Of a stretch of DNA of 35,127 nt, positions 25,501 to 32,506 are shown one piece after another. Within the stretch, counting starts at the first letter, position 1; each line of letters opens with the position of its first letter. The translations under genes and the position numbers were made by a program. Location: positions 1 through 35,127 of the forward strand of contig CAZBBB010000028.1 of assembly GCA_964490005.1 (NCBI GenBank), read 5' to 3'. Origin of the DNA: CAZBBB01 sp964490005. Lineage in GTDB: Bacteria; Planctomycetota; B15-G4. The notes below the pieces were generated by a model, which ran no database searches, was not told where the DNA came from, and saw only the letters and a list, made by a program, of their open reading frames with translations.

Positions 25501-26571
25501 CCACTCGAACATCGTTCCGAACAGGTCGTCGACGCCCCACGCCGCGAGCTGCCGCAGGTGCCGCGCGTAGGCCGGCCAGGCGTAGGGCCCGTTGTTGGGC
25601 GCGTTGAAGACCATGCGCCCCGCGAGCAGCCGGTGATACGGCGAGCGCGGGTGGTCGATCGCCGGATACAGCGCCGACAACGTGCGCGTGACGAGCACGT
25701 TGACGGTGTCGTCGATGGGCGCGTTCACGCGCCCCAGGCTGTCGCGTCCGTAGCCGGTCCCCATGAAGAACGCCATCGCGCCCGGCTCGGGGAAGCTCGG
25801 CGGCTGCACGTCCACCTGCGTCGCGTTGCTGCGGTACCAGTCGACGAACGCCGTCGCGAAGGCCGTCCCTCCCGAAGGCGCGTCGAACACGAACACCGGC
25901 ACGCTGTCCATGAAGGGGATGTGCTGCTCGCGCACGCCGGGCATGTTCTTCACCGGCGCCATGCGCACGCCGGCGTAGCCGCCGATCCAGTCGGAGAGGA
26001 TCGTCGCGTCGGAACGCAGCCGGATCTTGAGCACCTTGCCCTCGAGCCGGAAGGCGTAGGACTTCACGCCGACCTTGTTCGAGCGCACCTCGCGGTAGGT
26101 CAGCAGCAGCTCCTGGCGAGCCTCGTCGAAGGTGCGGCCGATGAGCGTCGTGGACGCGGCGGCCGCGAGATACGCCGGCGAGTCGACGTTGCCCGCGTCG
26201 GGCCCCCAGCGCCACGACAACCCGCCCTGCGCGACCGGGACGGCGCCGCCCGAGAGGGCCGTCTCGACGACGCGGATCAGGCCCTCCTGCATGTCGGGGT
26301 GCGCGGGATCGACGACGTACTCGATCGTCTCGTCGCCCTCGAAGCGGAAGTGCCAGGCGCCGCCGACCTCGAAGGCGCTCGTCGCGCCCGGGCTGCGCGC
26401 GCCGAGCGGTTCGTGGCGACGCGTCGCCGGGACGCCCGCGTGCGGCAGCAGCGCGGGCGGATCGTGCGGCGCGAAGGCCGCGCAGACCAGCGCGGCGAGC
26501 AGCGCCCCGACCGCCGCCGACCCTCGGCGCGACCGCCCGCGCCCGCTGCGGCTCGCCCCCCCTGCGTTCAC
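22567..26571 (-). CDS. Large exported multidomain protein, putative glycan-active enzyme
   Basis: 1334 aa with a GTG start four bases after the preceding stop and an N-terminal membrane/signal segment (about 19-34). Residues about 65-260 look like a beta-sandwich; about 265-760 look like a TIM-barrel hydrolase with candidate acids D443 (LYQDWGG), D563/E567 (FIDVINEVPGF) and E611 (GENSHF). About 960-1060 resembles a bacterial Ig-like (Big_2) domain, about 1070-1147 a PKD domain (LDGGGSSDPEGG, HAPGDYAATLHVTDAQG) and about 1150-1334 a LamG/concanavalin-like jelly roll. The combination suggests a secreted carbohydrate-active enzyme, but I do not recognise the exact family and the catalytic assignment is inference. 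It is co-directional with the thioredoxin-like gene upstream. Confidence 0.78.
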   Translation of the reverse strand: MNAGGASRSGRGRSRRGSAAVGALLAALVCAAFAPHDPPALLPHAGVPATRRHEPLGARSPGATSAFEVGGAWHFRFEGDETIEYVVDPAHPDMQEGLIRVVETALSGGAVPVAQGGLSWRWGPDAGNVDSPAYLAAAASTTLIGRTFDEARQELLLTYREVRSNKVGVKSYAFRLEGKVLKIRLRSDATILSDWIGGYAGVRMAPVKNMPGVREQHIPFMDSVPVFVFDAPSGGTAFATAFVDWYRSNATQVDVQPPSFPEPGAMAFFMGTGYGRDSLGRVNAPIDDTVNVLVTRTLSALYPAIDHPRSPYHRLLAGRMVFNAPNNGPYAWPAYARHLRQLAAWGVDDLFGTMFEWERYGLLLMAPEASQAAGLTGCDPGLVSFAGRATGLPEMFPWLAPVPEEALLADPDEPANLALAHAQFGDVMAAARESGTPLSLYQDWGGLDPQGYGPYAPGQGPYPTATPLWSPKWTFAVENEPVGFGLLVPPVASGYLAEQHRVVRDEAGVPIPGWDSNDALVGTSWEAQGHSQHVISPTHMAEHLAEALAPVLELYDPTALFIDVINEVPGFLRIDHVADSGRANTIWRSLHELRTAIGNYKRDFGGPLLGENSHFRRFQWESFDSGLFDGRHRKFPVALPTSTFETPHEVNADSWVIPDFELRQVVPRASADAGMGREIDHLSVADWPALMAADGCVNDPPGHPYPLDCVDGDWHGFLDSWWTTLATYGHSPFITTNGHVQNNVRTMEGILREYYLLAALAEAQRASPVASIEYVHEGQFLTLEQALAQPGCDLKNPRLAIRHESGLRLWANHQVTAPDGGPGTDWVVDVKDLLPDGTPVRHMVRLPPNGFVASDEQGLLVFSARNPADFEGGQRIDYARVPGRWEMICTRGDPAQTFLGFPQPELLALLPTGDWAGHTVVRNDRRHLVLGASGGLWNFTEDRWLAGGVETAALPGPPPAPAALVLSEQAGLDTVSVGGQLGFRALLHSGFDAHGAPLTRDVTTLVSWTLDPVAAPPVARIDRNGALTGLAQGTVFLGAVWDDGTVSVAAPPLSVRVVPGKPVPAAGAGPVSAVAGLPVTLDGGGSSDPEGGLLAGWWEPGDGGPPQAGLRAGVVYHAPGDYAATLHVTDAQGHSASIDVPVHVAGAADLRWADDFQGSAPTGWIAKPVDSGWGLLAGSLWQPLTGGAFRAIAARDASLRTGACEVTVRMQLPSGAGNSGAGLHVRRLLTDDDPLVSGYAIGITPAGKVAIVEAGAELAATASAVIPKPFDPQRLRVELDEPGDGTLTLVVKVNGAVVLSVSDPTPQPGEGVGLATYLRKSSFDEFRVYAPAGR

Positions 26572-26575
26572 GGCA

Positions 26576-27340
26576 TCAGGGCGCGGCCGGGCGCAGCCGC
26601 AGCTCGTCGATGACCGCGCCCTCCTCGATGAGCGCGGCTCGCCGCTCCAGGATCTCGTCGCGCTCGGCGCGCAGCTTGAGCGTGGACTTGGCCTCGGGCC
26701 CGCGGGCCGCGGACTCCGCCGCGATCCGTTCTTCGATCAGTTCCAGCCGCGTGTCGACCAGGTCGAGCTGGCCCAGCAGCTTCTGCAGTTCCTTGGCGGC
26801 GCGGACGGGATCCTTCTCGTAGGCCGACTTGAGCACCTTGGTCATCGCCGACCAGAGCCTGGCCTGCGACTGCTGGCCGTCGAGCTCCTGCCGCCCGCTG
26901 CCGTCGGCCGCGCTCATGAACAGGTGCGGCGGCGAGGCGCCGTCGAACAGCACGTGGAGCGGGTGCTCGGGCGCAAGCACGTCGGCCGGCAGCTTGACCG
27001 CGTGGAACCAGCGGCCGTAGAGGATCGTGCGCTCGTTGTCGAACTCGCGGCTGAGGAAGGCGTCCTCGGTGCCCGCGCAGCTCTCGCACTCGCGCAGCAC
27101 GAGCAGCGGGCGCGGATCGGAGCCGGCCAGCGCCGCGCAGGCCGCGGCGTAGCGGGCCTGCCGATCCCCGTCGGGCAGCTGGCCGACGAAGGCCCGATCC
27201 CAGGTCCACACGAGCACCTGCTGCGCGGTCCGCTGGCGCGTGCTCGCCGGGACGCCGCCGCTGCCCGCCTTGCCGGCCTTGCCGGCGGGAGGCTGCGGCG
27301 CGTCGGGCGCAGGAGGCGCGACCGGCGGGGCTGTGCGCAC
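26576..27340 (-). CDS. Thioredoxin-like/coiled-coil protein, main reading frame
   Basis: 254 codons from the first possible start after an in-frame TGA (GTG at 27340, weak ribosome binding site). A Pro/Ala/Gly linker (1-33) leads to a thioredoxin-like region with a CESC motif (85-88) after the strand PLLVLREC, then FDNERTILYGRWFHAVKLP and PLHVLFDGASPPHLF, and a C-terminal coiled coil (about 165-235, KELQKLLGQLDLVDTRLELI). The frame upstream of the TGA encodes a signal peptide with a strong GGAG, so the native product may run from 27451. Options are a nonsense change, a sequencing error, recoding, or reinitiation at the GTG. The function is unknown; the CxxC suggests redox or metal binding in the periplasm. 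Confidence 0.78.
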   Translation of the reverse strand: MRTAPPVAPPAPDAPQPPAGKAGKAGSGGVPASTRQRTAQQVLVWTWDRAFVGQLPDGDRQARYAAACAALAGSDPRPLLVLRECESCAGTEDAFLSREFDNERTILYGRWFHAVKLPADVLAPEHPLHVLFDGASPPHLFMSAADGSGRQELDGQQSQARLWSAMTKVLKSAYEKDPVRAAKELQKLLGQLDLVDTRLELIEERIAAESAARGPEAKSTLKLRAERDEILERRAALIEEGAVIDELRLRPAAP

Positions 27341-27352
27341 CGAACTCGGTGC
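27337..27352 (-). other. Hairpin downstream of the in-frame TGA (SECIS-like position)
   Basis: On the minus strand GCACCG-AGTT-CGGTGC forms a perfect 6-bp stem with a four-base loop. The loop begins 18 bases after the TGA and has a G in its second position, the geometry described for bacterial SECIS elements. A chance hairpin is equally possible. Confidence 0.35.
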
Positions 27353-27364
27353 CTTGCCCGGGCA

Positions 27365-27451
27365 TCACTGCGGATGGGCGCGCTCGCTGAGCGTGAGGAC
27401 CGCCGCCAGACAGAGGGCCGCCGACGCGCTGCGACGCAGGAAGGACCGCAT
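27365..27451 (-). CDS. 28-codon signal-peptide frame ending in TGA, in frame with the thioredoxin-like gene
   Basis: An ATG at 27451 with GGAG eight bases upstream begins a peptide with basic start (MRSFLRRS), a hydrophobic core (ALCLAAVLTL) and a polar end (SERAHPQ), then TGA (27367-27365). The frame continues without another stop for 263 codons into the gene downstream. It therefore looks like the true 5' end of that gene, carrying the export signal. On its own it would be a free leader peptide of no known type. See the finding on possible recoding. Confidence 0.6.
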   Translation of the reverse strand: MRSFLRRSASAALCLAAVLTLSERAHPQ

Positions 27452-27506
27452 GTTGCTCGCTCCGAGTGTGGGTCGTCGGCGCACGCGCCGGATCGGGGGC
27501 CGAGTC

Positions 27507-27512
27507 TACACT
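27507..27512 (+). promoter_or_regulatory. Candidate -10 box (TACACT), short-leader promoter
   Basis: TACACT lies 13 bases before the ATG at 27526 of the reductase gene, predicting a leader of about 7 bases and no Shine-Dalgarno site. It sits in the 74-bp divergent gap. Confidence 0.4.
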
Positions 27513-27525
27513 TTCGCGCTTCCCC

Positions 27526-28599
27526 ATGGGTCTGCTCGTCTACGGCGCCAACGGCTACACCGGGCGACTCGTCGCCGAGCGCGCGCGTCGCGAGGGGCTG
27601 CGGCCCGTCCTGGCCGGCCGCGATCGCGCGCGGCTGCAGGCGCTCGCGCGGCCGGACGATCTGCCGGTGGCCGTCGCCGCCGTCGACGATCCGCGTGCGC
27701 TGGCCGAGGCGCTCTCCGGCATCGAGGTCGTGCTCAACTGCGCCGGCCCCTTCGCGGAGACGGCCGAGCCGCTGGCCGCGGCCTGCCTGCGCGCCGGCGC
27801 GCACTACCTCGACGTGACCGGCGAGCTCACGGTCTTCGCCGCCCTGCGGCAAGCCGACGCCGAGGCGCGGCGGGCGGGCTGCATGCTGCTGCCGGGCGTG
27901 GGTTTCGACGTGGTCCCCACCGACGCGCTGGCCGCCGCGCTCGCCGAGCGGCTGCCCGGCGCGGCGCGCCTGCACCTGGCCTTCCTCGCGCTCGGCGGCC
28001 TGTCGCGCGGCTCGCTGCGCACGATGTGGCGCGCGCTGCTCGAAGGCGGCGCGGCCTGCCGCGCGGGACGGATCGTCCGCAGGCCGCTCGGCGCGCTCGT
28101 GCGCGACGTCGACTTCGGTCGCGGCCCGCGGCGCTGCGTGGCGCTGCCCTTCGGCGACCTGCTGACGGCGCACCACGCGACGGGCATCGCCGAGATCACC
28201 TGCTGGGGCCCGCTGCCGCGCGGGCTGCGCTGGCCGCTGCGCCTGGCGGCGCTCGGCGCGCCGCTGCTCGCGACCGGGCCGGTCGAGCGGTTCGTCGAGC
28301 GGGCCATCGCGCGCCGGCCCGACGGCCCCGACGCCGACGAGCGCGCGCGCGGACGGGCCTTCGCCTGGGGCCGCATCGAGCACGCCGACGGCCGCGCGCT
28401 CGAAGCCCGCCTGCGCCTGCCGGAAGCCTACGAGTTCACCGCGCTCTCCGCCGTCGCCGCCGCGCGCGCCGCGCTCGCGGGCCGGGCGCGCCCCGGCTTC
28501 CAGACGCCCTCGACCGCCTTCGGCGCGCGCTTCGTGCTCGGCCTGCCGGGCGTCGTCGCCGAAGATCCCTTCCTCGCGCTCGGCACGGGCGCCGGCTGA
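27526..28599 (+). CDS. Saccharopine-dehydrogenase-like NAD(P)-binding reductase (trans-acting enoyl-reductase type)
   Basis: 357 aa. The N-terminal Rossmann fold starts immediately (GLLVYGANGYTGRLVAE), with PVLAGRDRARLQAL after the second strand and VLNCAGPF at the fourth. YLDVTGE and LLPGVGFDVVPTD are typical of the saccharopine-dehydrogenase-like/trans-acting enoyl reductase family. The C-terminal half is less conserved and ends FGARFVLGLPG. Members reduce diverse substrates, including lipid intermediates, so the reaction is not assigned. ATG 27526 is chosen over an in-frame start 20 codons upstream because the Rossmann motif begins there and a -10-like box lies just before it. Confidence 0.85.
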   Translation: MGLLVYGANGYTGRLVAERARREGLRPVLAGRDRARLQALARPDDLPVAVAAVDDPRALAEALSGIEVVLNCAGPFAETAEPLAAACLRAGAHYLDVTGELTVFAALRQADAEARRAGCMLLPGVGFDVVPTDALAAALAERLPGAARLHLAFLALGGLSRGSLRTMWRALLEGGAACRAGRIVRRPLGALVRDVDFGRGPRRCVALPFGDLLTAHHATGIAEITCWGPLPRGLRWPLRLAALGAPLLATGPVERFVERAIARRPDGPDADERARGRAFAWGRIEHADGRALEARLRLPEAYEFTALSAVAAARAALAGRARPGFQTPSTAFGARFVLGLPGVVAEDPFLALGTGAG

Positions 28600-28605
28600 G
28601 CGCGG

Positions 28606-28611
28606 TACGCT
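28606..28611 (+). promoter_or_regulatory. Leaderless-type -10 box (TACGCT) for glcD
   Basis: TACGCT ends seven bases before the ATG at 28619, so transcription would start at or next to the A of ATG. No ribosome binding site is visible, consistent with a leaderless message. Confidence 0.4.
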
Positions 28612-28618
28612 GCCGCCC

Positions 28619-30046
28619 ATGTCGACGACGACGGACCGGCTCGTCGCCCACCTCCGCACGCTGCTGGGCGCGGCGGCCGTCCACGACGGGCCGGCCGCGC
28701 GCCACGTGCACGAGCACGACGGCAGCACGCTGCACGGCAGCCGCCCGCCGGCGGTCGTCTACCCGCGGAGCACCGACGAGGTCGTGTCGATCGTGCGCGC
28801 CTGCGCCGCCTTCGGCCATCCGTTCGTGGCGCGCGGGGCGGGCACGGGCCTGTCGGGCGGCGCGATCGCGCTGGACGACGCGCTCGTGATCTCGCTGCAG
28901 CGCATGACGGCGATCCTCGCGCTCGACCCGGTCGACCGGCGCGCGCGCGTGCAGCCGGGCGTGGCCAACCTCGCGGTCAGCCGCGCCGCCGCCCCCTTCG
29001 GCCTGCACTACGCGCCCGACCCCTCGAGCCAGGCCGTGTGCACGATCGGCGGCAACGTGGCGCACAACTCGGGCGGGCCGCACACGCTCAAGCGCGGGGT
29101 GACCGTCAACCACGTCCTCGCCGCGCAGCTCGTGCTGCCCGACGGCACGCTCTGCGAGGTCGGCGGCCCCGAGCGGCCGGGCTACGACCTGGTCGCGCTG
29201 CTCTGCGGCGCGGAGGGCACGCTCGGCATCGTGACCGAGATCACGCTGCGCCTCGTGCCGCGGCCGCAGGGCGTGGCCACGCTGCTGGCGGCCTTTCCCG
29301 ACACGGGCGGCGCGAGCCGGGCGGTGGCCGACATCGTCGGCTCGGGCTGCGTGCCCGCCGCGCTCGAGATGCTCGACGACACCGTCGTCGCCGCGCTGCG
29401 GGCGGCCTTCGGCCTGGAGTTCCCGACCGGCGCCCGGGCGCTGCTGCTCATCGAATGCGACGGCCCGCAGGCCGGCCTCGACGAGCAGGCCGAGGCGCTC
29501 GCCGCGCTGTGCCGCGCGCAGGGCGCGCTCTCGGTGCGGGCAGCGCGCGACGAGCGCGAACGCGCCGAGCTGTGGAACGCGCGCAAGCGGGCCTTCGGCG
29601 CGCTCGGCCGCATCGCGCGCAACTACTCGACCCAGGACGGCGTGATCCCGCGCACGCGCCTGCCCGAGATGCTCGAGCGCGTCGCCGAGATCGCGCAGCG
29701 CCACGGGCTGCGCGTGGCGAACGTGTTCCACGCCGGCGACGGCAACCTGCATCCCTGCCTGCTGTTCGACGACGGAGACGAGGACGAACGCCGCCGCGCC
29801 CGACGCGCCGGCCACGAGATCCTGCTCGCCTGCCTCGAGCTGGGCGGCTCGCTCTCGGGCGAGCACGGCGTGGGGATCGAGAAGCGCGAGGCCCTCGCGC
29901 GGCAGTTCGCTCCCGAGGACCTGGCGCTGATGGCGCGCCTGCGCGCCGCCTTCGACCCGGCGGGCCTGTGCAATCCGGGCAAGATCCTGCCGCTCGGGCG
30001 CGGCTGCGTCGAGACGGGCTCGGCGGCGCGGCAGGTGCACGCGTGA
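28619..30046 (+). CDS. glcD: Glycolate oxidase FAD subunit
   Basis: 475-aa FAD-linked oxidase. The PCMH-type FAD-binding domain (about 40-215) has ARGAGTGLSGGA, a QPGVANLAVS segment and TIGGNVAHNSGGPHTLKRG. The C-terminal oxidase domain has NVFHAGDGNLHP and GEHGVGIEK, both family hallmarks. GlcD oxidises glycolate (or a related 2-hydroxyacid such as D-lactate) to glyoxylate with GlcE and GlcF, passing electrons to the respiratory chain at the inner membrane. The stop overlaps glcE as GTGA. The three-gene order D-E-F supports the glycolate oxidase assignment over stand-alone D-lactate dehydrogenase. Confidence 0.94.
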   Translation: MSTTTDRLVAHLRTLLGAAAVHDGPAARHVHEHDGSTLHGSRPPAVVYPRSTDEVVSIVRACAAFGHPFVARGAGTGLSGGAIALDDALVISLQRMTAILALDPVDRRARVQPGVANLAVSRAAAPFGLHYAPDPSSQAVCTIGGNVAHNSGGPHTLKRGVTVNHVLAAQLVLPDGTLCEVGGPERPGYDLVALLCGAEGTLGIVTEITLRLVPRPQGVATLLAAFPDTGGASRAVADIVGSGCVPAALEMLDDTVVAALRAAFGLEFPTGARALLLIECDGPQAGLDEQAEALAALCRAQGALSVRAARDERERAELWNARKRAFGALGRIARNYSTQDGVIPRTRLPEMLERVAEIAQRHGLRVANVFHAGDGNLHPCLLFDDGDEDERRRARRAGHEILLACLELGGSLSGEHGVGIEKREALARQFAPEDLALMARLRAAFDPAGLCNPGKILPLGRGCVETGSAARQVHA

Positions 30047-31239
30047 GCGCGGCCGCGACCGCGGGCGCACGGCGGCTCGCGCCGGCCTCGCCGCGCGAGA
30101 TGGCGGAGGCGCTCGCGCAGGCGAGCCGCGACGGCGCGCAGGTGCGGATCGAAGGCCAGGGCAGCCGCCCGCGCCCGCTCGCGGCGCGCGCGCGGCCCGA
30201 TCTCGTGCTGGGCACCGGGGCGCTGCGCGCGATCGTGGCGCACGAGCCCGGCGACCAGACGCTCACCGTGCAGGCCGGAATGCCGCTCGCCGAACTCGAC
30301 GCGCACCTCGCGCGGCACGGGCAGTTCCTGCCCGCCGCGCTGCGGCGCACGGCCGGCGACCCGGCCGGCCGCGGCAGCGTCGGCGGCTGGCTGGCGACGG
30401 CGGAGGACGCGCCGGAAGACCTGGGCGACGGCGCCGTGCGCGATCAGGTCCTGGGCTGCACCGTCGCGCTCTGCGACGGCACGCTCGCGCGCGGCCGGGG
30501 CCGGGTCGTGAAGAACGTCGCCGGATACGACCTGCCGCGCCTGCTCACCGGCTCGCTCGGTACGCTCGGCGTGCTCGTCGAGGTCAGTCTCAAGCTGCAG
30601 CCGCGCCCCGCGTGCCGCGTCCTGCTGCGGGCGCTCGGCGAGGACGCCGACGCCGCCTTCGCCGCGGCGCGCGGCCTGCTCGACTCGGGTCTCGAGCCGG
30701 CGAGCCTCGATCTGCTCTGTTCGGAGGCCTCGCGGCAGGTCGAGCTGCTCGTCGGCTTGCACGGGGAGCCCGGCGCGGTGGAGCAGCGCGCCCGACTCGC
30801 CGCGCAGTCCCTCGGTGCAGCGCGCGTCGAGCGGCTGGCTCCCGCCGAAGCCGCCGCGCGCCTCGACGCGCTGCAGGCCCCGCAGGGCGGCCTCGTCGGG
30901 CAACTCGTCGTCCTGCCCTCGCGTCAGGCGCAGGCCGCCGCCGCGCTGCTCGAACAGGCGCGCGTCGCCGGGTTGCCGCTGCGCCTCGACGCGCGCCCGG
31001 GCACGGGCCGGATGCTGTTCGCGCTCGACGCCGAACCGCCCGTCGCGCCGGCGCGCGCGCTGCTCGCGGCGGCGCGCCGCTTCGGCCCGACGGTCCTGCT
31101 GCGGGCGCCCGACGCGCTCGCCACCTGCGACGATGTCTGGGGCCCGCCGCCGTCCGACCTGTTCCTGATGCGCCGCGTGAAGCAGGCGCTCGATCCGCGC
31201 GGCACGCTCGCGCCGGGCACGATCGCGGGCGGCCTGTGA
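30043..31239 (+). CDS. glcE: Glycolate oxidase FAD-binding subunit
   Basis: 398 aa from a GTG overlapping the glcD stop. It has a single PCMH FAD-binding domain: RIEGQGSRPRPL, LTVQAGMPLAELDAHL, GSVGGWLATAEDAP and the characteristic RGRGRVVKNVAGYDLPRL. It is shorter than GlcD and lacks the hydroxyacid-binding GEHGVG segment, as expected for the non-catalytic or accessory flavin subunit. It is coupled to glcF by GTGA. Confidence 0.92.
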   Translation: MSAAATAGARRLAPASPREMAEALAQASRDGAQVRIEGQGSRPRPLAARARPDLVLGTGALRAIVAHEPGDQTLTVQAGMPLAELDAHLARHGQFLPAALRRTAGDPAGRGSVGGWLATAEDAPEDLGDGAVRDQVLGCTVALCDGTLARGRGRVVKNVAGYDLPRLLTGSLGTLGVLVEVSLKLQPRPACRVLLRALGEDADAAFAAARGLLDSGLEPASLDLLCSEASRQVELLVGLHGEPGAVEQRARLAAQSLGAARVERLAPAEAAARLDALQAPQGGLVGQLVVLPSRQAQAAAALLEQARVAGLPLRLDARPGTGRMLFALDAEPPVAPARALLAAARRFGPTVLLRAPDALATCDDVWGPPPSDLFLMRRVKQALDPRGTLAPGTIAGGL

Positions 31240-32501
31240 CGACGCGCCCCGACGCGCCCCTCGAGCTGCGCGCCCGCCCCGACTGCGTGCACTGCGGCTT
31301 CTGCCTGCCGGCCTGTCCGACCTTCGACGTGCTGGGCACGGAGATGGACGGACCGCGCGGGCGCCTGATGCTCATGGACGGACTGGCGCGCGGCGAACTG
31401 GCCCCGTCACGCGACGTCGTCGAGCACCTCGACGCCTGCCTCGGCTGTCTCGCCTGCGAGAGCGCCTGTCCCTCCGGCGTACCCTACGGCCACGAGCTGC
31501 AGCAGGCGCGCAGCCTGCTGCGCGGCAGCGCCGAGCGGCCCCGCGCGCGGCGAGGCCTGGAACGCACGGTGCTCGGCCTCGTCGCGCTCGAACCGTCCGT
31601 GCGGGAGGCGGGCTGGTGGCTGCTGCGCCTCGTCGCGCGCACGGGCCTGCTGCGCCGGGCGCAGCGCTCGCGCCACGCACCGATCGCCGCGGCGGCCCGC
31701 CTGCTGCCCGACGATCTGCCCGCCCGCGCGCCGCTGCCGCGCGTCACGCCCGCGGTCGGCGCGCGCCTGCTGCTCGTCGGCCTGCTGCTCGGCTGCGTGC
31801 AACGCCATCTCTTCGCGGACGTGAACGCCGCCACGGTGCGGCTGCTCGCGCAGGCCGGCTGCGAGGTCGTGATCCCCGACGGACAGGGTTGCTGCGGCGC
31901 GCTGCACGCCCACGCCGGCGATCGCGCGGGGGCGCGCCGGCTGATGGCTGCCAACTTCAGGGCCTTCCACGCGGCCGAACCGCTCGACGCGATCGTCGTG
32001 AACGCCGCCGGCTGCGGCTCGGCGCTCCGGGAGGCCGGGCAGCTGTTCGGCGAGGACGAGGCGCTCGGCGCGCAGGCCGAGGCCTTCGCCGGAAAGACCC
32101 GCGACGCGCTGCAGCTGCTCGACGAACTCGGCCTGCCGGCGCCGCGCCGGCCCGTCGCCGCCACCGTCGCCTGCCACGACGCCTGCCATCTCGCGCACGG
32201 GCAGCGCAGCCCGGGCCTGGCCGAACGCCTGCTCGCCCGGGTGCCCGGCGTGTCGCTCGTGCCGCTCGAGCAGGCCGACCGCTGCTGCGGCAGCGGCGGG
32301 CTGAGCAACCTGCTGCAACCGGACGTCACCGACGCCGTGCTCGAGCGCAAGCTGGCGGCGCTGGCCGCCAGCGGCGCCGACACCGTCAGCGCCGCCAACG
32401 CGGGTTGCCTGCTGCAGTTGCGCGCCGGAGTGCGCCGACGGGGCGCACGGCTCGCGGTGGAGCACCCGCTGTCGCTGCTCGACCGCGCCTGCCGCCCGTA
32501 A
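31236..32501 (+). CDS. glcF: Glycolate oxidase iron-sulfur subunit
   Basis: 421 aa from a GTG overlapping the glcE stop. Two 4Fe-4S ferredoxin motifs lie near the N-terminus: CVHCGFCLPACP (17-28) and CLGCLACESACP (about 68-79). Two CCG-type cysteine-rich domains follow (GQGCCGALHAHAGD, VVNAAGCGS; CHDACHLAHGQ and DRCCGSGG), the heterodisulfide-reductase-like fold of GlcF. It transfers electrons from the flavin subunits to the quinone pool. It is the last gene of the coupled glcDEF operon; the convergent aldo/keto reductase ends only five bases away. Confidence 0.94.
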   Translation: MTTRPDAPLELRARPDCVHCGFCLPACPTFDVLGTEMDGPRGRLMLMDGLARGELAPSRDVVEHLDACLGCLACESACPSGVPYGHELQQARSLLRGSAERPRARRGLERTVLGLVALEPSVREAGWWLLRLVARTGLLRRAQRSRHAPIAAAARLLPDDLPARAPLPRVTPAVGARLLLVGLLLGCVQRHLFADVNAATVRLLAQAGCEVVIPDGQGCCGALHAHAGDRAGARRLMAANFRAFHAAEPLDAIVVNAAGCGSALREAGQLFGEDEALGAQAEAFAGKTRDALQLLDELGLPAPRRPVAATVACHDACHLAHGQRSPGLAERLLARVPGVSLVPLEQADRCCGSGGLSNLLQPDVTDAVLERKLAALAASGADTVSAANAGCLLQLRAGVRRRGARLAVEHPLSLLDRACRP

Positions 32502-32506
32502 CGCGG

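Noticed and set aside
22900..26613. 1237-codon open frame on the plus strand
   Set aside because: It mirrors the large exported protein on the other strand; the Arg/Val/His-rich translation has no signal peptide or recognisable domain.
26568..27527. Minus-strand frame of 319 codons that would bypass the in-frame TGA of the thioredoxin-like gene
   Set aside because: Its translation is Arg/Ala low-complexity; the neighbouring frame has the CxxC motif, coiled coil and normal codon bias, so the bypass frame is a shadow.
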